Source: Winogradskyella ludwigii (GTDB lineage: Bacteria > Bacteroidota > Bacteroidia > Flavobacteriales > Flavobacteriaceae). Taken from it: a stretch of DNA of 64,000 bases. Shown here one piece after another: positions 1-8,382 of this stretch. The translations under genes and the position numbers were made by a program. The stretch lies in assembly GCF_013403985.1 (NCBI RefSeq), contig NZ_JABFDF010000001.1, positions 1 through 64,000 of the forward strand, given 5' to 3'. How positions within the stretch are numbered: position 1 is the stretch's first letter; each line of letters starts with the position of its first letter. The notes under the pieces were generated by a model, which saw nothing but the letters and a program-made list of their open reading frames with translations, had not been told where the DNA came from and made no database searches.

Positions 1-90
1 CTTCTAAACGGCTAAAAGAAATCTTTTGAACGTCTAAATATTAACCAAAAAGAGTCAACCTATATCAGTATAATACAAAACAGAACGCAA

Positions 91-558
91 ATGAAAAATA
101 ATTTGATTTTACTCTTTTTAACTTTCACTATTGGATTGTCTTTTGGACAAACTAATAAAGTGACTGAAAAATCTTTTCCGACAAACTTTGACCAAACAAA
201 ATTTAATAAGATTAAAAAATTCACGAATAAAATGATTGCGTATGACGCGAATATTCTTGAAATAAAAAATAGCAGAAATAATACACCTTTTTACAAATTA
301 GAGTTGGGAGAAGGAAATTATTTATGGACTGTCTTAATGTTCAAAAATGAGGAAAATGTGATTGGAGATAAGATTAGAGTTGTTGGCTATTTAAATAAAA
401 TTGACTCAAAAAATACTGATGAGGAATACTTAGAAGGAGAAAAACATATGGTTATAGCATTAGGTTTAGTTGATTTTGAAAAAGAGAATTTTCTTTTTGT
501 CAGTTCTGGCTATAAACAGAAAGAACAATGGATTAAAGGCGAAATCCCTAGTCAATGA
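91..558 (+). CDS. Secreted protein of unknown function (cassette 1)
   Basis: A 155-residue protein with a clear Sec signal peptide (residues 1-20, hydrophobic core LILLFLTFTIGLSFG, cleavage probably before Q20 or T21). The mature part is small, lysine-rich and probably a compact periplasmic or outer-surface domain; the central strand pattern (FYKLELGEGNYLWTVLMFK) suggests a beta-rich fold, but I recognise no family. It is the first gene of the cassette-like array. An attC-like palindrome starts 13 bp after its stop. No such palindrome is visible in the 90 bases before it, so the left boundary of its cassette is not in the window or is not recognisable. The start is the ATG giving an intact signal peptide. 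Confidence 0.75.
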   Translation: MKNNLILLFLTFTIGLSFGQTNKVTEKSFPTNFDQTKFNKIKKFTNKMIAYDANILEIKNSRNNTPFYKLELGEGNYLWTVLMFKNEENVIGDKIRVVGYLNKIDSKNTDEEYLEGEKHMVIALGLVDFEKENFLFVSSGYKQKEQWIKGEIPSQ

Positions 559-570
559 GAAACACTACCT

Positions 571-710
571 ACAACACCGTGTATAATTAATTGCTAGGTT
601 CTTCCCTACTTGCGAATATTCCTGCGGAATATTCACAGGTTCGTAAAAGTTTGCTAAATTAGTTGCTGAACCTCGCAACTAACCATACACAAAAACGTTA
701 TGCACAAGCT
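571..710. repeat. attC-like imperfect palindrome, copy A
   Basis: The outer arms are ACACCGTGTATAATTAATTGC (574-594) and GCAACTAACCATACAC (675-690). They form a 16-bp stem with three A.C mismatches on the top strand, which are G.T wobbles on the bottom strand. Inside is a perfect 9-bp hairpin, GAATATTCC-TGC-GGAATATTC (614-634). The right edge is ACGTT followed by the cassette-2-specific TATGCACAAGCT. Length and layout resemble long integron attC sites. The attC identity is my inference. Confidence 0.7.
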
Positions 711-722
711 GAAAAAACGCCT

Positions 723-1889
723 ATGAGAAATACAATCGTAATTGCTTTATTATTAATTTTGGGTTTTTCATCGTGTAAAGATGACCGAAATTCCATCGCT
801 GAAAATAAAGCTAAAATATTCTCTGAAATATACAATCAAGATAATATTGAAAGTGAATATTTCAATATTGACATAAAAACTGACACAACTCTCGTTACAA
901 AAAATGGTTCTATTTATAGAATTTATGCCAATACCTTTGAAATAGAGACAGGAGATTCAATTAATCAAATACAAATTGAAATAAAAGAAATATTTAATCC
1001 AATTGACTTTGTAATTGGAAACTTAACCACGACTAGTAACAATAAACTTTTATCCAGTGGTGGAATGTTATACATAAATGCTTCTATAAACGACAAAATA
1101 ACAAAACTAAAAAGCGGAAAAGAAATCGGAATTATGATTCCAACATCAGAATTAGATGATGAAATGTTGATTTTTGAAGGAGTAAAAGATAGTTTATCAA
1201 TAAATTGGACAAACCAAAAAAGCATTCTTAATAAAGAATTAAAGGAACTTGAACAATCTTATAAAACTATTACTTACCAATTTGACAATATTGCTGACTT
1301 TGAAAGTAAAGAACTTGATAAATGGTTTTGGAGTCCTGAACGAAAAATAGGAGATAAAACCCAGTTTCAAAAAGCTAATATAAAAATAATTGATATCTCA
1401 AGAGATACGGTTAAATTAAAAGAAAGCCAAAATGGCCTATTCATTCCTGAAGTAATAACAAAAAAAGGACAAAATGGATTTGTGGAAGATTTTAATACAA
1501 GTTATATTTTTTCGGTCAGAAAATTAGGCTGGTCGAATATTGACAAATTTTTTAATGACCCAAAATCTGAAATAGTAGATTTAATCCTAAAAGTTAAAAA
1601 CGAAGATTTTTCGTATGTATTCACTTCGCTTTTATTACCAAATAAGAATATGTATATTCCTGGTTACGAAAGAATGGACGGTTCTTTCGGATTCACGCAC
1701 AACGACGCAGAGGATTTGATTTTACCCATTGGAGATAAAGCGTATATTATGGCGACTTCTTATATAGATGATTTACCATATTTTGATTTAATAGAATTCG
1801 AAATAAGTTCTAAAAAAGTTATGACGTTAGAATTGAAACAAACAACAGCAATAGAATTAAAAAATAAACTAGCTGAAAATATTGAGTAG
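723..1889 (+). CDS. Outer-surface lipoprotein of unknown function (cassette 2)
   Basis: A 388-residue protein beginning MRNTIVIALLLILGFSSCKD, a lipoprotein signal with Cys18 as the lipidation site. A TTG 60 bases upstream is in frame, but it lies inside the palindrome and would bury the lipobox, so the ATG at 723 is preferred. The segment around residues 60-135 (LVTKNGSIYRIYANTF, then GGMLYINA) looks like a beta-sandwich module I have seen in other Bacteroidota surface lipoproteins but cannot name. The rest is unassigned. The cassette holding it spans 697-1905 and is bounded by GTTATGCACAAGCT and its near-perfect reverse complement AGCCTGTGCATAAC, the best example of self-matching cassette ends here. 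Confidence 0.8.
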   Translation: MRNTIVIALLLILGFSSCKDDRNSIAENKAKIFSEIYNQDNIESEYFNIDIKTDTTLVTKNGSIYRIYANTFEIETGDSINQIQIEIKEIFNPIDFVIGNLTTTSNNKLLSSGGMLYINASINDKITKLKSGKEIGIMIPTSELDDEMLIFEGVKDSLSINWTNQKSILNKELKELEQSYKTITYQFDNIADFESKELDKWFWSPERKIGDKTQFQKANIKIIDISRDTVKLKESQNGLFIPEVITKKGQNGFVEDFNTSYIFSVRKLGWSNIDKFFNDPKSEIVDLILKVKNEDFSYVFTSLLLPNKNMYIPGYERMDGSFGFTHNDAEDLILPIGDKAYIMATSYIDDLPYFDLIEFEISSKKVMTLELKQTTAIELKNKLAENIE

Positions 1890-1891
1890 TA

Positions 1892-2036
1892 AGCCTGTGC
1901 ATAACACCGTGTATATTTAATTGCTTCATTGAGCTTACTTGCGAATATTCCTGCGGAATATTCACGGGTTCGTAAAAGTTTGCTAACTTAGTTGCTTAAC
2001 CACGCAACTAACCATACACAAACACGTAAACAATTA
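1892..2036. repeat. attC-like imperfect palindrome, copy B
   Basis: It starts with AGCCTGTGCATAAC (1892-1905), the reverse complement of the start of cassette 2 at 697-710 with one mismatch. The conserved body AACACCGTGTATATTTAATTGC follows, then the inner hairpin GAATATTCC-TGC-GGAATATTC, the right arm GCAACTAACCATACAC, and the edge ACACG joined to the cassette-3 start GTAAACAATTA (2026-2036). Here the core reads GTA rather than GTT. Confidence 0.7.
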
Positions 2037-2049
2037 AAAGACTCTACAA

Positions 2050-2505
2050 ATGAAAAAAATAAAATTATTTTGCGGCATTCTAATTGGACTGATTATTTTC
2101 TCATCTTGCTCGCAGGATGATGATACCAATACAGATTCAATGTCAATTATTGGAACATGGAAACTATTAAAACAAGTCTTTGTCTGTTCAACAGGAAGTG
2201 AAGAAACTGGTGTTTTCGCAACCTGTCTTCAAGGAGAATTAACTTTTAACTCTGATGGAACAGTAAACGACATTTATTACTGTGATGATACTGGATCGCC
2301 CGGCGAATATGTCTTTGAAGGAACTTGGTCTTTATCTGGTGAAAATCTCACACAAATTTTGAATGGAATTACATTCAATACAACATTTTTAGAGGTTACA
2401 GAAGATGTTTTAAGAATTGGATATTATTATAATGAGGGAGATTTTCCTTGTGATGGTAATAATTTTCAATCACACCGCTATCAAGAATATACACGAGTGG
2501 AATAA
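2050..2505 (+). CDS. Lipocalin-like lipoprotein (cassette 3)
   Basis: A 151-residue lipoprotein. The signal ends in IIFSSCSQ, with Cys20 as the lipidated residue, followed by an acidic linker DDDTNTDS typical of exported Bacteroidota lipoproteins. The mature domain opens with SIIGTWKLL and contains GELTFNSDGTV and YVFEGTWSLSGENL. This is the strand signature of the small lipocalin-like domains common in Flavobacteria (G-T-W motif, then repeated N-DGT turns). Several cysteines (CSTGS, ATC, YYC, FPC) could form disulfides. Ligand unknown. The cassette ends GTAAACAATTA (2026-2036) and TAACTGTTTAC (2506-2516) are reverse complements with one mismatch. Confidence 0.78.
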   Translation: MKKIKLFCGILIGLIIFSSCSQDDDTNTDSMSIIGTWKLLKQVFVCSTGSEETGVFATCLQGELTFNSDGTVNDIYYCDDTGSPGEYVFEGTWSLSGENLTQILNGITFNTTFLEVTEDVLRIGYYYNEGDFPCDGNNFQSHRYQEYTRVE

Positions 2506-2652
2506 TAACTGTTTACAACAGCATATATAATTTATTGCTAGCTTTTTGCTTACTTACGAAAGTCCTCTCAGACTTTCTTGGTCAGTAATTATTTACTAAT
2601 TTAGTTGCTAAACCACGCAACTAACCATACACAAACACGTTGGCAACAAGCT
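2506..2652. repeat. attC-like imperfect palindrome, copy C
   Basis: It begins TAACTGTTTAC and continues AACAGCATATATAATTTATTGC. Several G-to-A changes relative to copy A turn bottom-strand C-G pairs into T.G wobbles, so the bottom-strand stem survives. The inner hairpin has a different sequence but still pairs (GAAAGTC and GACTTTC, 2559-2578), which is compensatory variation. The right arm is GCAACTAACCATACAC, with edge ACACGTT and cassette-4 start GTTGGCAACAAGCT (2639-2652). Confidence 0.7.
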
Positions 2653-2662
2653 AAAAGACTAA

Positions 2663-5600
2663 ATGAGATTCAATTTATTTATACTAACGACATTACTTTA
2701 TTCTCTTTTTTCTTATTCACAATGCTTTGACTGCGGTCAGAGCATAGGTAGTTGGACAAATGACCACCCTGAAGATATTAATAAAGTATCTGATGGAATT
2801 ATTTTCACAACTCTTCAAGGAAATTTTGGTGGAGGTGCTATTTATAAATATGATTTTAATTGTAATCTAATTTGGTCAAATAATTTCGTTACCTCTATTG
2901 GTGCTGGTTTTGGTGCTTATAAAACTACCGTAGACCAACAAGATAATATATATGTTATAGTCACAAATAATTGGAGTCAAGTCAATGTAGGTAATATCGT
3001 GATAAATTCTGGTATGAATATTGTCAAAATGGATTCTCAAGGCCAACTCTTATGGAGTAGACCTCTTGGAGGACAGCAAATTGGTAGTAACGTACATTAT
3101 TGGAATGATACAATTTTTATTGTCGGGATTTTTTATACCACAATTAGTATTAATAACGAAATTACCCTTACAAGTGATGTGGAAGATTACTACATCGCTA
3201 AATTTGATTTAGAAGGAAACCTGATTGATGCAGAAAATTTTGGAGTAAACGGAGAAGATACTCTTATTGATTCTGAAATTGACATAAATGGTAATATATA
3301 TTTAACAGGAACCTCTAATGACATTACGCATATTACAAAATTCGACTCAAATTTAAACCAAGAATGGATTAATGAAATATCAAGCTATTCTGCTAATAAC
3401 AATAGATATAATGCATCAAACTTATATTATAATAACACAAACGATAAACTATATTTATGGGGAAGCTATTACAATTCTGTAGATGTTTTAGGAAATGTCT
3501 TTACTGTGAGTAATTGCCAATTTGGTAGTTTATTGACTGAATATTCTACAAGCGATGGAAATCTTGAAAATATTACACCCATAGATAACTGTTCAAGTTT
3601 ACCTTCACCAACTATTGGTGGTAATTGGAGAACCGATAACATCAGTAATGGTTACATGTATCATAAAAATGATGAGCTATTTATTTTAACAAGTTTTAGA
3701 TTGGCATTAACTTTGGGTGACACAACAATAGAAACCACCAATTTTTATACTGAAGACTTGGTGTTATTTAAAGTTAATCTTGACAGTTTTGAAAAAGAAT
3801 TTGTTTTACGGTCATCTGGAGAAAGCTATTATGGAGCTGGGTATGGTTACGTAGATGGACCAGGTCCAATTTTAATAGTAGATGATGACATCTATTTAAG
3901 TGCTTTCTTCGAAAGCTCACCAATGCAAATAAACGGCACTGAAATAACTAATAATAGTGGTAACAGTAATTCAGATGTTCTTTTTTACAAATACAAAACC
4001 GATCAAACAGATTTGGATGGTTTGATTTCCTATGAAAATTCCTGTTTGGCTGAAAGTACTTCGTTCGAAATTAGTGGTGATTTTGATTCAGTATTATGGA
4101 ACTTTGATAATCCTGCTTCTGGCGTAAATAATACATCTACTTTAACTAATCCCATCCATACATTTACCAACAATGGGAATTATGACGTTACCGCATTGGT
4201 TACTTGTGGAACTGAAATAGAAACTCTAAGTATTGAAGTTGTTATTAGTAATAGTCCTATTGTAAATCAAATTGCAAATAGATATAGTTGTGAAGATGTT
4301 TATGGAAGTCAAATTTCTAGTTATTTTGATACATCTTCAATAGATAATGATTTAATAGGAAGTCAGTCAAATTTGACAATTAAATATTTTAATAGTAATG
4401 GAATGGAATTACCAAGCCCATTACCCAACCCTCTTTCCAATTCTATTGTTGGTCAAGAAACTATTACAGCTAGGATTGCTTACAATAATAATTTAACGTG
4501 TTTTACAGAAGTCTCTTTCGACTTAATTGTTGAGTCTCTTCCCGAAATTAATCAGATTAGTAATATCTATGCTTGTGATGATGATGATGAAGACGGAATC
4601 ACTGAGTTTGATATTAGTAATATTGAAAGCACTATTTTAGGTGAGCAAACTGGAATGACAATTATTTTTTTCTATGAAAATGGATTGCAATTGCCAAATC
4701 CACTACCTAATTCAATTCTAAACACAATTCCCAACCAAGAAACTATAACGGCAAGAATAACAAATCCTATTACTAATTGTTATAGTGAAATTTCTTTTGA
4801 TTTAATTGTAAATCCATTACCGATAGCAAATTCCTTAAATGTTTTAAATGGATGTGATGATAATAATGATGGAATTTCTGAATATTTTGACACTTCTAAT
4901 GTTCAAAATCAAGTTTTGAATGGTCAGACAGGAATGACTGTTAGTTATTTTAACCAAAATGGAAATGAATTATCTAGTCCTTTGCCAAACCCATACACTA
5001 ATTCTAATCCATTTAATCAATTAATAACTTTAAGAGTAACTGATACCAATACAAGTTGCTATACTGAAACCACACTTGAATTACAAACCGTAACGCAACC
5101 AAACATAAATCAATCTAATAATTTGTATGCATGTGACCTAGGGAATGGATATGCTGAATTTGACACATCCAATATAGAGCAACAAATTATTGGGACTCAA
5201 ACAGGTTTAATAATACAATATTATGATTCCAATAATAATTCGCTTCCAAGTCCTTTACCTGCATTTTTTCAAAACACAGAGCCTTTTTCTCAAACCATAT
5301 ACGTTAGAGTTGAAGATGCCTCAAATCCAATTTGTTATTCAGAAACATCTTTTGGCTTGGTTGTAAATGAGTTACCCGAAATTAATTTAGAAGAAGAATA
5401 CTTCATTTGTAATTTAGAACCATCAATTTTTTTAACCGTCAATTCTGGTTTTAATTCTTATAATTGGATTTTTGAAGATGGCTCAATAATTTCAGATACT
5501 TACATAGCAGAAATAACAGAAGAAGGCAGTTATACTATATCTGTTACCCAAATTGAAAATGGTATAGCTTGTGAAAATTCGTTTACATTTAGTCTTGTTC

Positions 5601-6073
5601 GTTCAGACTTACCAGAAATACAGCAAGTAAATTACGGAGAATTAGGAAATAATTTTATTGAAATAATAGCCTCAGGTAATGGTGATTTTGAGTACTCAAT
5701 TGATGGTGTATATTACCAAGACAGTAATTATTTCCCAAATATCATGGGAGGTTGCTACAATGTATATGTTAGAGACAAAGAAGGTTGTGGTGAGGATTCA
5801 AATGAAGTAACTATAATTGATTATCCCAAATTCTTTACCCCAAATGGTGACGGATATAACGATTTTTGGCAAATAATAGGAATAAATAAATTGCCAAATT
5901 CCAAAATATTGATATTTGACAGATATGGAAAGTTATTAACTCAATTAACATCGAATGATGTTGGTTGGGATGGATATTATAATGGAAAAGGAATGTTGTC
6001 AAACGACTATTGGTTCAAAGCTAATCTTGGAAATGGAACAATTTTTTCAGGCCATTTTTCATTGAAAAGATAA
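2663..6073 (+). CDS. Large T9SS type B surface protein with repeats (cassette 4)
   Basis: A 1136-residue secreted protein. In order: signal peptide (1-19, ending FSYSQ); about 430 residues of propeller-like repeats (GNIYLTGTSND, WSNNF); a PKD-like domain near 455-530 (VLWNFDNPASG, NPIHTFTNNGNYDV); four repeats of about 95 residues, each with a YACDDDxDGxxEFD-type start, NGxxLPSPLPN and CYSEISFDLIV; an Ig-like stretch; a SprB-like piece (GCYNVYVRDKEGCGED); and a C-terminal type B sorting domain beginning FFTPNGDGYNDFW and ending near GHFSLKR. It is expected to cross the outer membrane by T9SS and stay at the cell surface. At 3.4 kb it is very large for an integron-type cassette, yet its cassette ends GTTGGCAACAAGCT and AGCCAATTACCAAC are partly complementary (10 of 14). 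Confidence 0.85.
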   Translation: MRFNLFILTTLLYSLFSYSQCFDCGQSIGSWTNDHPEDINKVSDGIIFTTLQGNFGGGAIYKYDFNCNLIWSNNFVTSIGAGFGAYKTTVDQQDNIYVIVTNNWSQVNVGNIVINSGMNIVKMDSQGQLLWSRPLGGQQIGSNVHYWNDTIFIVGIFYTTISINNEITLTSDVEDYYIAKFDLEGNLIDAENFGVNGEDTLIDSEIDINGNIYLTGTSNDITHITKFDSNLNQEWINEISSYSANNNRYNASNLYYNNTNDKLYLWGSYYNSVDVLGNVFTVSNCQFGSLLTEYSTSDGNLENITPIDNCSSLPSPTIGGNWRTDNISNGYMYHKNDELFILTSFRLALTLGDTTIETTNFYTEDLVLFKVNLDSFEKEFVLRSSGESYYGAGYGYVDGPGPILIVDDDIYLSAFFESSPMQINGTEITNNSGNSNSDVLFYKYKTDQTDLDGLISYENSCLAESTSFEISGDFDSVLWNFDNPASGVNNTSTLTNPIHTFTNNGNYDVTALVTCGTEIETLSIEVVISNSPIVNQIANRYSCEDVYGSQISSYFDTSSIDNDLIGSQSNLTIKYFNSNGMELPSPLPNPLSNSIVGQETITARIAYNNNLTCFTEVSFDLIVESLPEINQISNIYACDDDDEDGITEFDISNIESTILGEQTGMTIIFFYENGLQLPNPLPNSILNTIPNQETITARITNPITNCYSEISFDLIVNPLPIANSLNVLNGCDDNNDGISEYFDTSNVQNQVLNGQTGMTVSYFNQNGNELSSPLPNPYTNSNPFNQLITLRVTDTNTSCYTETTLELQTVTQPNINQSNNLYACDLGNGYAEFDTSNIEQQIIGTQTGLIIQYYDSNNNSLPSPLPAFFQNTEPFSQTIYVRVEDASNPICYSETSFGLVVNELPEINLEEEYFICNLEPSIFLTVNSGFNSYNWIFEDGSIISDTYIAEITEEGSYTISVTQIENGIACENSFTFSLVRSDLPEIQQVNYGELGNNFIEIIASGNGDFEYSIDGVYYQDSNYFPNIMGGCYNVYVRDKEGCGEDSNEVTIIDYPKFFTPNGDGYNDFWQIIGINKLPNSKILIFDRYGKLLTQLTSNDVGWDGYYNGKGMLSNDYWFKANLGNGTIFSGHFSLKR

Positions 6074-6074
6074 A

Positions 6075-6192
6075 AGCCAATTACCAACACCGTGTATAAT
6101 TAATTGCTTGGTTCTTCCCTACTTGTGAATGTTTACTAACTTAGTTACTGAAACACGCAACTAACCATACACAAACACGTTTGCAACAAGCT
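6075..6192. repeat. attC-like imperfect palindrome, copy D (inner hairpin deleted)
   Basis: The left edge AGCCAATTACCAAC (6075-6088) partly complements the cassette-4 start. The outer arms match copy A (GTGTATAATTAATTGC and GCAACTAACCATACAC). The whole inner GAATATTCC-type hairpin is absent, shortening this copy by about 25 bp. The right edge is ACACGTT plus TGCAACAAGCT (cassette-5 start 6179-6192). The next 13 bases (AAAAGACTAAATG) are shared with the cassette-4 leader. Confidence 0.7.
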
Positions 6193-6244
6193 AAAAGACT
6201 AAATGCTCTATTCAATAACTTAAGGCAACAAATTGAAAATTAAA

Positions 6245-7000
6245 ATGAAAAGTGAATATAAGGTAGGAGATTTGATTTATGATGCGAATGTTTACGACGG
6301 AATGAATACTGACTTAACTGATTTGGAATTTTACCAAAATTGGCTACCAAAACAAAAAAATGCTCGTATACTAGAACTTTGTTGCGGAACTGGTAGACTT
6401 ACAATTCCAATTGCAAAGGATGGATATAATATTAGTGGAGTTGACATCACTTCTTCAATGCTCGAACAAGCAAAACTTAAAGCTTCAGAAGCTGGTTTAG
6501 AAATTGATTTTATTCAAGCAGATATTAGAACTTTAAATTTACGTCAGAAATATGATTTAATTTTTATTCCATTTAACTCTATTCATCATTTATATCAAAA
6601 CGAAGATTTATTTCAAGCACTTAATGTTGTAAAAAATCACCTTAAAGAAAAAGGATTGTTTTTGTTGGATTGCTATAATCCAAATATTCAATACATTGTA
6701 GAAAGCAGAAACGAGGAAAATGAAATTAATCAATACACAACCAAAGATGGAAGAAATGTTTTAATAAAGCAGAAAATGCGTTATGAAAACCAAAGTCAAA
6801 TTAATCGGATAGAATGGAATTACTATATAAATGATGAATTTCATTCGACTCAAAATTTAGATATGAGATTGTATTTTCCTCAAGAATTAGACTCATACCT
6901 GGAATGGAATGGTTTTACAATTATTCATAAATTCGGAAGTTTTAAAGAAGAGGAATTTAACGATAGTTCAGAAAAACAAATATTTGTCTGTAGTAAATAA
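6245..7000 (+). CDS. Class I SAM-dependent methyltransferase (cassette 5)
   Basis: A 251-residue cytoplasmic enzyme, the only array protein without an export signal. Motif I is ILELCCGTGR (about residues 39-48), the SAM-binding glycine loop. The acidic residue ending strand 2 is in ISGVDITSSML, and motif IV is YDLIFIPFNS. The layout fits the methyltransferase 11/25-like family. The substrate cannot be read from sequence. An in-frame TTG at 6233 would add four residues; the ATG at 6245 gives a normal N-terminus. A six-codon ORF begins at the shared leader ATG (6203) and stops well before this gene. The cassette's end sequence does not complement its start, unlike cassettes 2 to 4. Confidence 0.85.
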   Translation: MKSEYKVGDLIYDANVYDGMNTDLTDLEFYQNWLPKQKNARILELCCGTGRLTIPIAKDGYNISGVDITSSMLEQAKLKASEAGLEIDFIQADIRTLNLRQKYDLIFIPFNSIHHLYQNEDLFQALNVVKNHLKEKGLFLLDCYNPNIQYIVESRNEENEINQYTTKDGRNVLIKQKMRYENQSQINRIEWNYYINDEFHSTQNLDMRLYFPQELDSYLEWNGFTIIHKFGSFKEEEFNDSSEKQIFVCSK

Positions 7001-7010
7001 AATAACTACC

Positions 7011-7130
7011 CACAACACCGTGTACAATTAATTGCTTGGTTCTAGCCTACTTGCGAAAATTCCTGCGGAATTTTCACGGGTTCGTAAAAGTTTACTAAAT
7101 TAGGTGCTTAATCACGCAACCAATTGCATA
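7011..7130. repeat. attC-like imperfect palindrome, copy E (divergent right edge)
   Basis: The left arm CACCGTGTACAATTAATTGC is conserved. The inner hairpin GAAAATTCC-TGC-GGAATTTTC differs from copies A and B but still pairs perfectly. The right arm reads GCAACCAATTGCATA and pairs with the altered left arm (CAA with TTG). The outer edge lacks the ACACGTT core, so this copy may be inactive or may mark an array rearrangement. Confidence 0.6.
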
Positions 7131-7149
7131 AAACAACAATTACAACTCT

Positions 7150-8379
7150 ATGAAAAAGACGCTCTTAATCTTTTTTACAATCCTTTTAAGCCTTTCATCT
7201 TATTCGCAAATTATTTTTGAAGAAGGGTATTTTATTGACAATAGTAATCAAAAAATTAATTGTCTCATTAGAACTATTGATTGGAACAATAATCCCACTG
7301 AATTTCAATATAAAAGATCAGAAAAAGCAGAAATTAAAACAGCCAATTTAACAACCGTTAAAGAATTTGGTATTACTAATATTTCAAAATACATCAAAGC
7401 TAAAGTCAATATTGATAGATCTAGTGCAGACATTAATACATTAAGTAAACACAGAAACCCAAAATTTGAAGAAGAGACGCTTTTTCTAAAAGTCTTAATT
7501 GAAGGTGAAGCCAATTTATATCAATACCTAGATAATGGTTTAATACGTTTTTTTTATAAAAAAGAAGATTCAGAAATTGAACAATTAGTTTATAAAAGTT
7601 ATAAAACAACAGAATATAAAATTGCAGAAAACAATCATTTTAGACAGCAATTATTAAATGCGCTAAAATGTCCTGACTTCAAAATGAATAAATTCAAAAA
7701 TTTAGAATATGAATCAAAGGAATTAAAACAATTTTTTATTGCATACAGTGAATGTCTAGGCCAGAATTCAACTATAGTTGAACCTAAAGAAAAACGAGAT
7801 TTTTTTAACTTAACAATAAGACCTCGTTATAATAGTTCGTCATTAACATTAGTAAACGCTACTTATAACTCTAAAGACGTTATAGATTTCGGAACTAAAA
7901 CTGGTTTTGGAATTGGGTTAGAGGCTGAAATTGTTTTGCCTTTTGATAAAAATAAATGGACACTTATTATTGAACCTACATATCAAAGTTTTAAATCTGA
8001 AACAACAAATACTGATGTCAGCGTTATAATAGGAGGTGAATTAATGAGTAAGATTGATTACAGTTCTATTGAAATACCTGTAGGTTTAAGACATACCTTC
8101 TTTCTTAAAAATGAATCAAATATTTTTGTCAATATCTCTTATGTTTTTGATTTAAATTCAAAATCGTCCTTTGAATTTGATAGCTCTACTAGTGCTAACA
8201 CTAATACTTTGCATCTTGAAACTGAACAAAATTTAGCATTTGGTGTTGGATATGAATTCCGAGATAAATTCAGTTTAGAAATAAGGTATCAAACAAGTAG
8301 AGAGCTTATTAAAATGAATAGAATTTGGAGTTCAGACTATAAAACTTTCTCAATAATATTAGGCTATTCAATATTTTAA
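7150..8379 (+). CDS. Putative outer-membrane beta-barrel protein (cassette 6)
   Basis: A 409-residue exported protein with signal peptide 1-19 (ending LSSYSQ). Residues 20-200 form a lysine-rich domain of a kind often found in Bacteroidota barrel proteins (EEGYFIDNSNQKINCLIRT). From about residue 215 there are alternating amphipathic strands (FFNLTIRPRYNSSSL, FGIGLEAEIVLPF, WTLIIEPTYQSF, EIPVGLRHTFFL, LAFGVGYEFR) ending in an aromatic C-terminus (SIILGYSIF), as in PorT/OMP_b-brl-type barrels. I infer an outer-membrane location. A half copy of the attC-like element follows directly after its stop. Confidence 0.65.
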   Translation: MKKTLLIFFTILLSLSSYSQIIFEEGYFIDNSNQKINCLIRTIDWNNNPTEFQYKRSEKAEIKTANLTTVKEFGITNISKYIKAKVNIDRSSADINTLSKHRNPKFEEETLFLKVLIEGEANLYQYLDNGLIRFFYKKEDSEIEQLVYKSYKTTEYKIAENNHFRQQLLNALKCPDFKMNKFKNLEYESKELKQFFIAYSECLGQNSTIVEPKEKRDFFNLTIRPRYNSSSLTLVNATYNSKDVIDFGTKTGFGIGLEAEIVLPFDKNKWTLIIEPTYQSFKSETTNTDVSVIIGGELMSKIDYSSIEIPVGLRHTFFLKNESNIFVNISYVFDLNSKSSFEFDSSTSANTNTLHLETEQNLAFGVGYEFRDKFSLEIRYQTSRELIKMNRIWSSDYKTFSIILGYSIF

Positions 8380-8382
8380 AAC

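Noticed and set aside
1..90. First 90 bases examined for an attC or attI-like site
   Set aside because: No match to the conserved arms and no complement of the cassette-1 end sequence; the boundary is outside the window or not recognisable.
663..722. Upstream TTG start for the cassette-2 lipoprotein
   Set aside because: It lies inside the palindrome and would bury the lipobox signal.
4260..5370. Repeated coding DNA in the T9SS type B protein considered as a DNA repeat element
   Set aside because: The repetition follows the protein's ~95-residue domain period in frame; it is a protein repeat.
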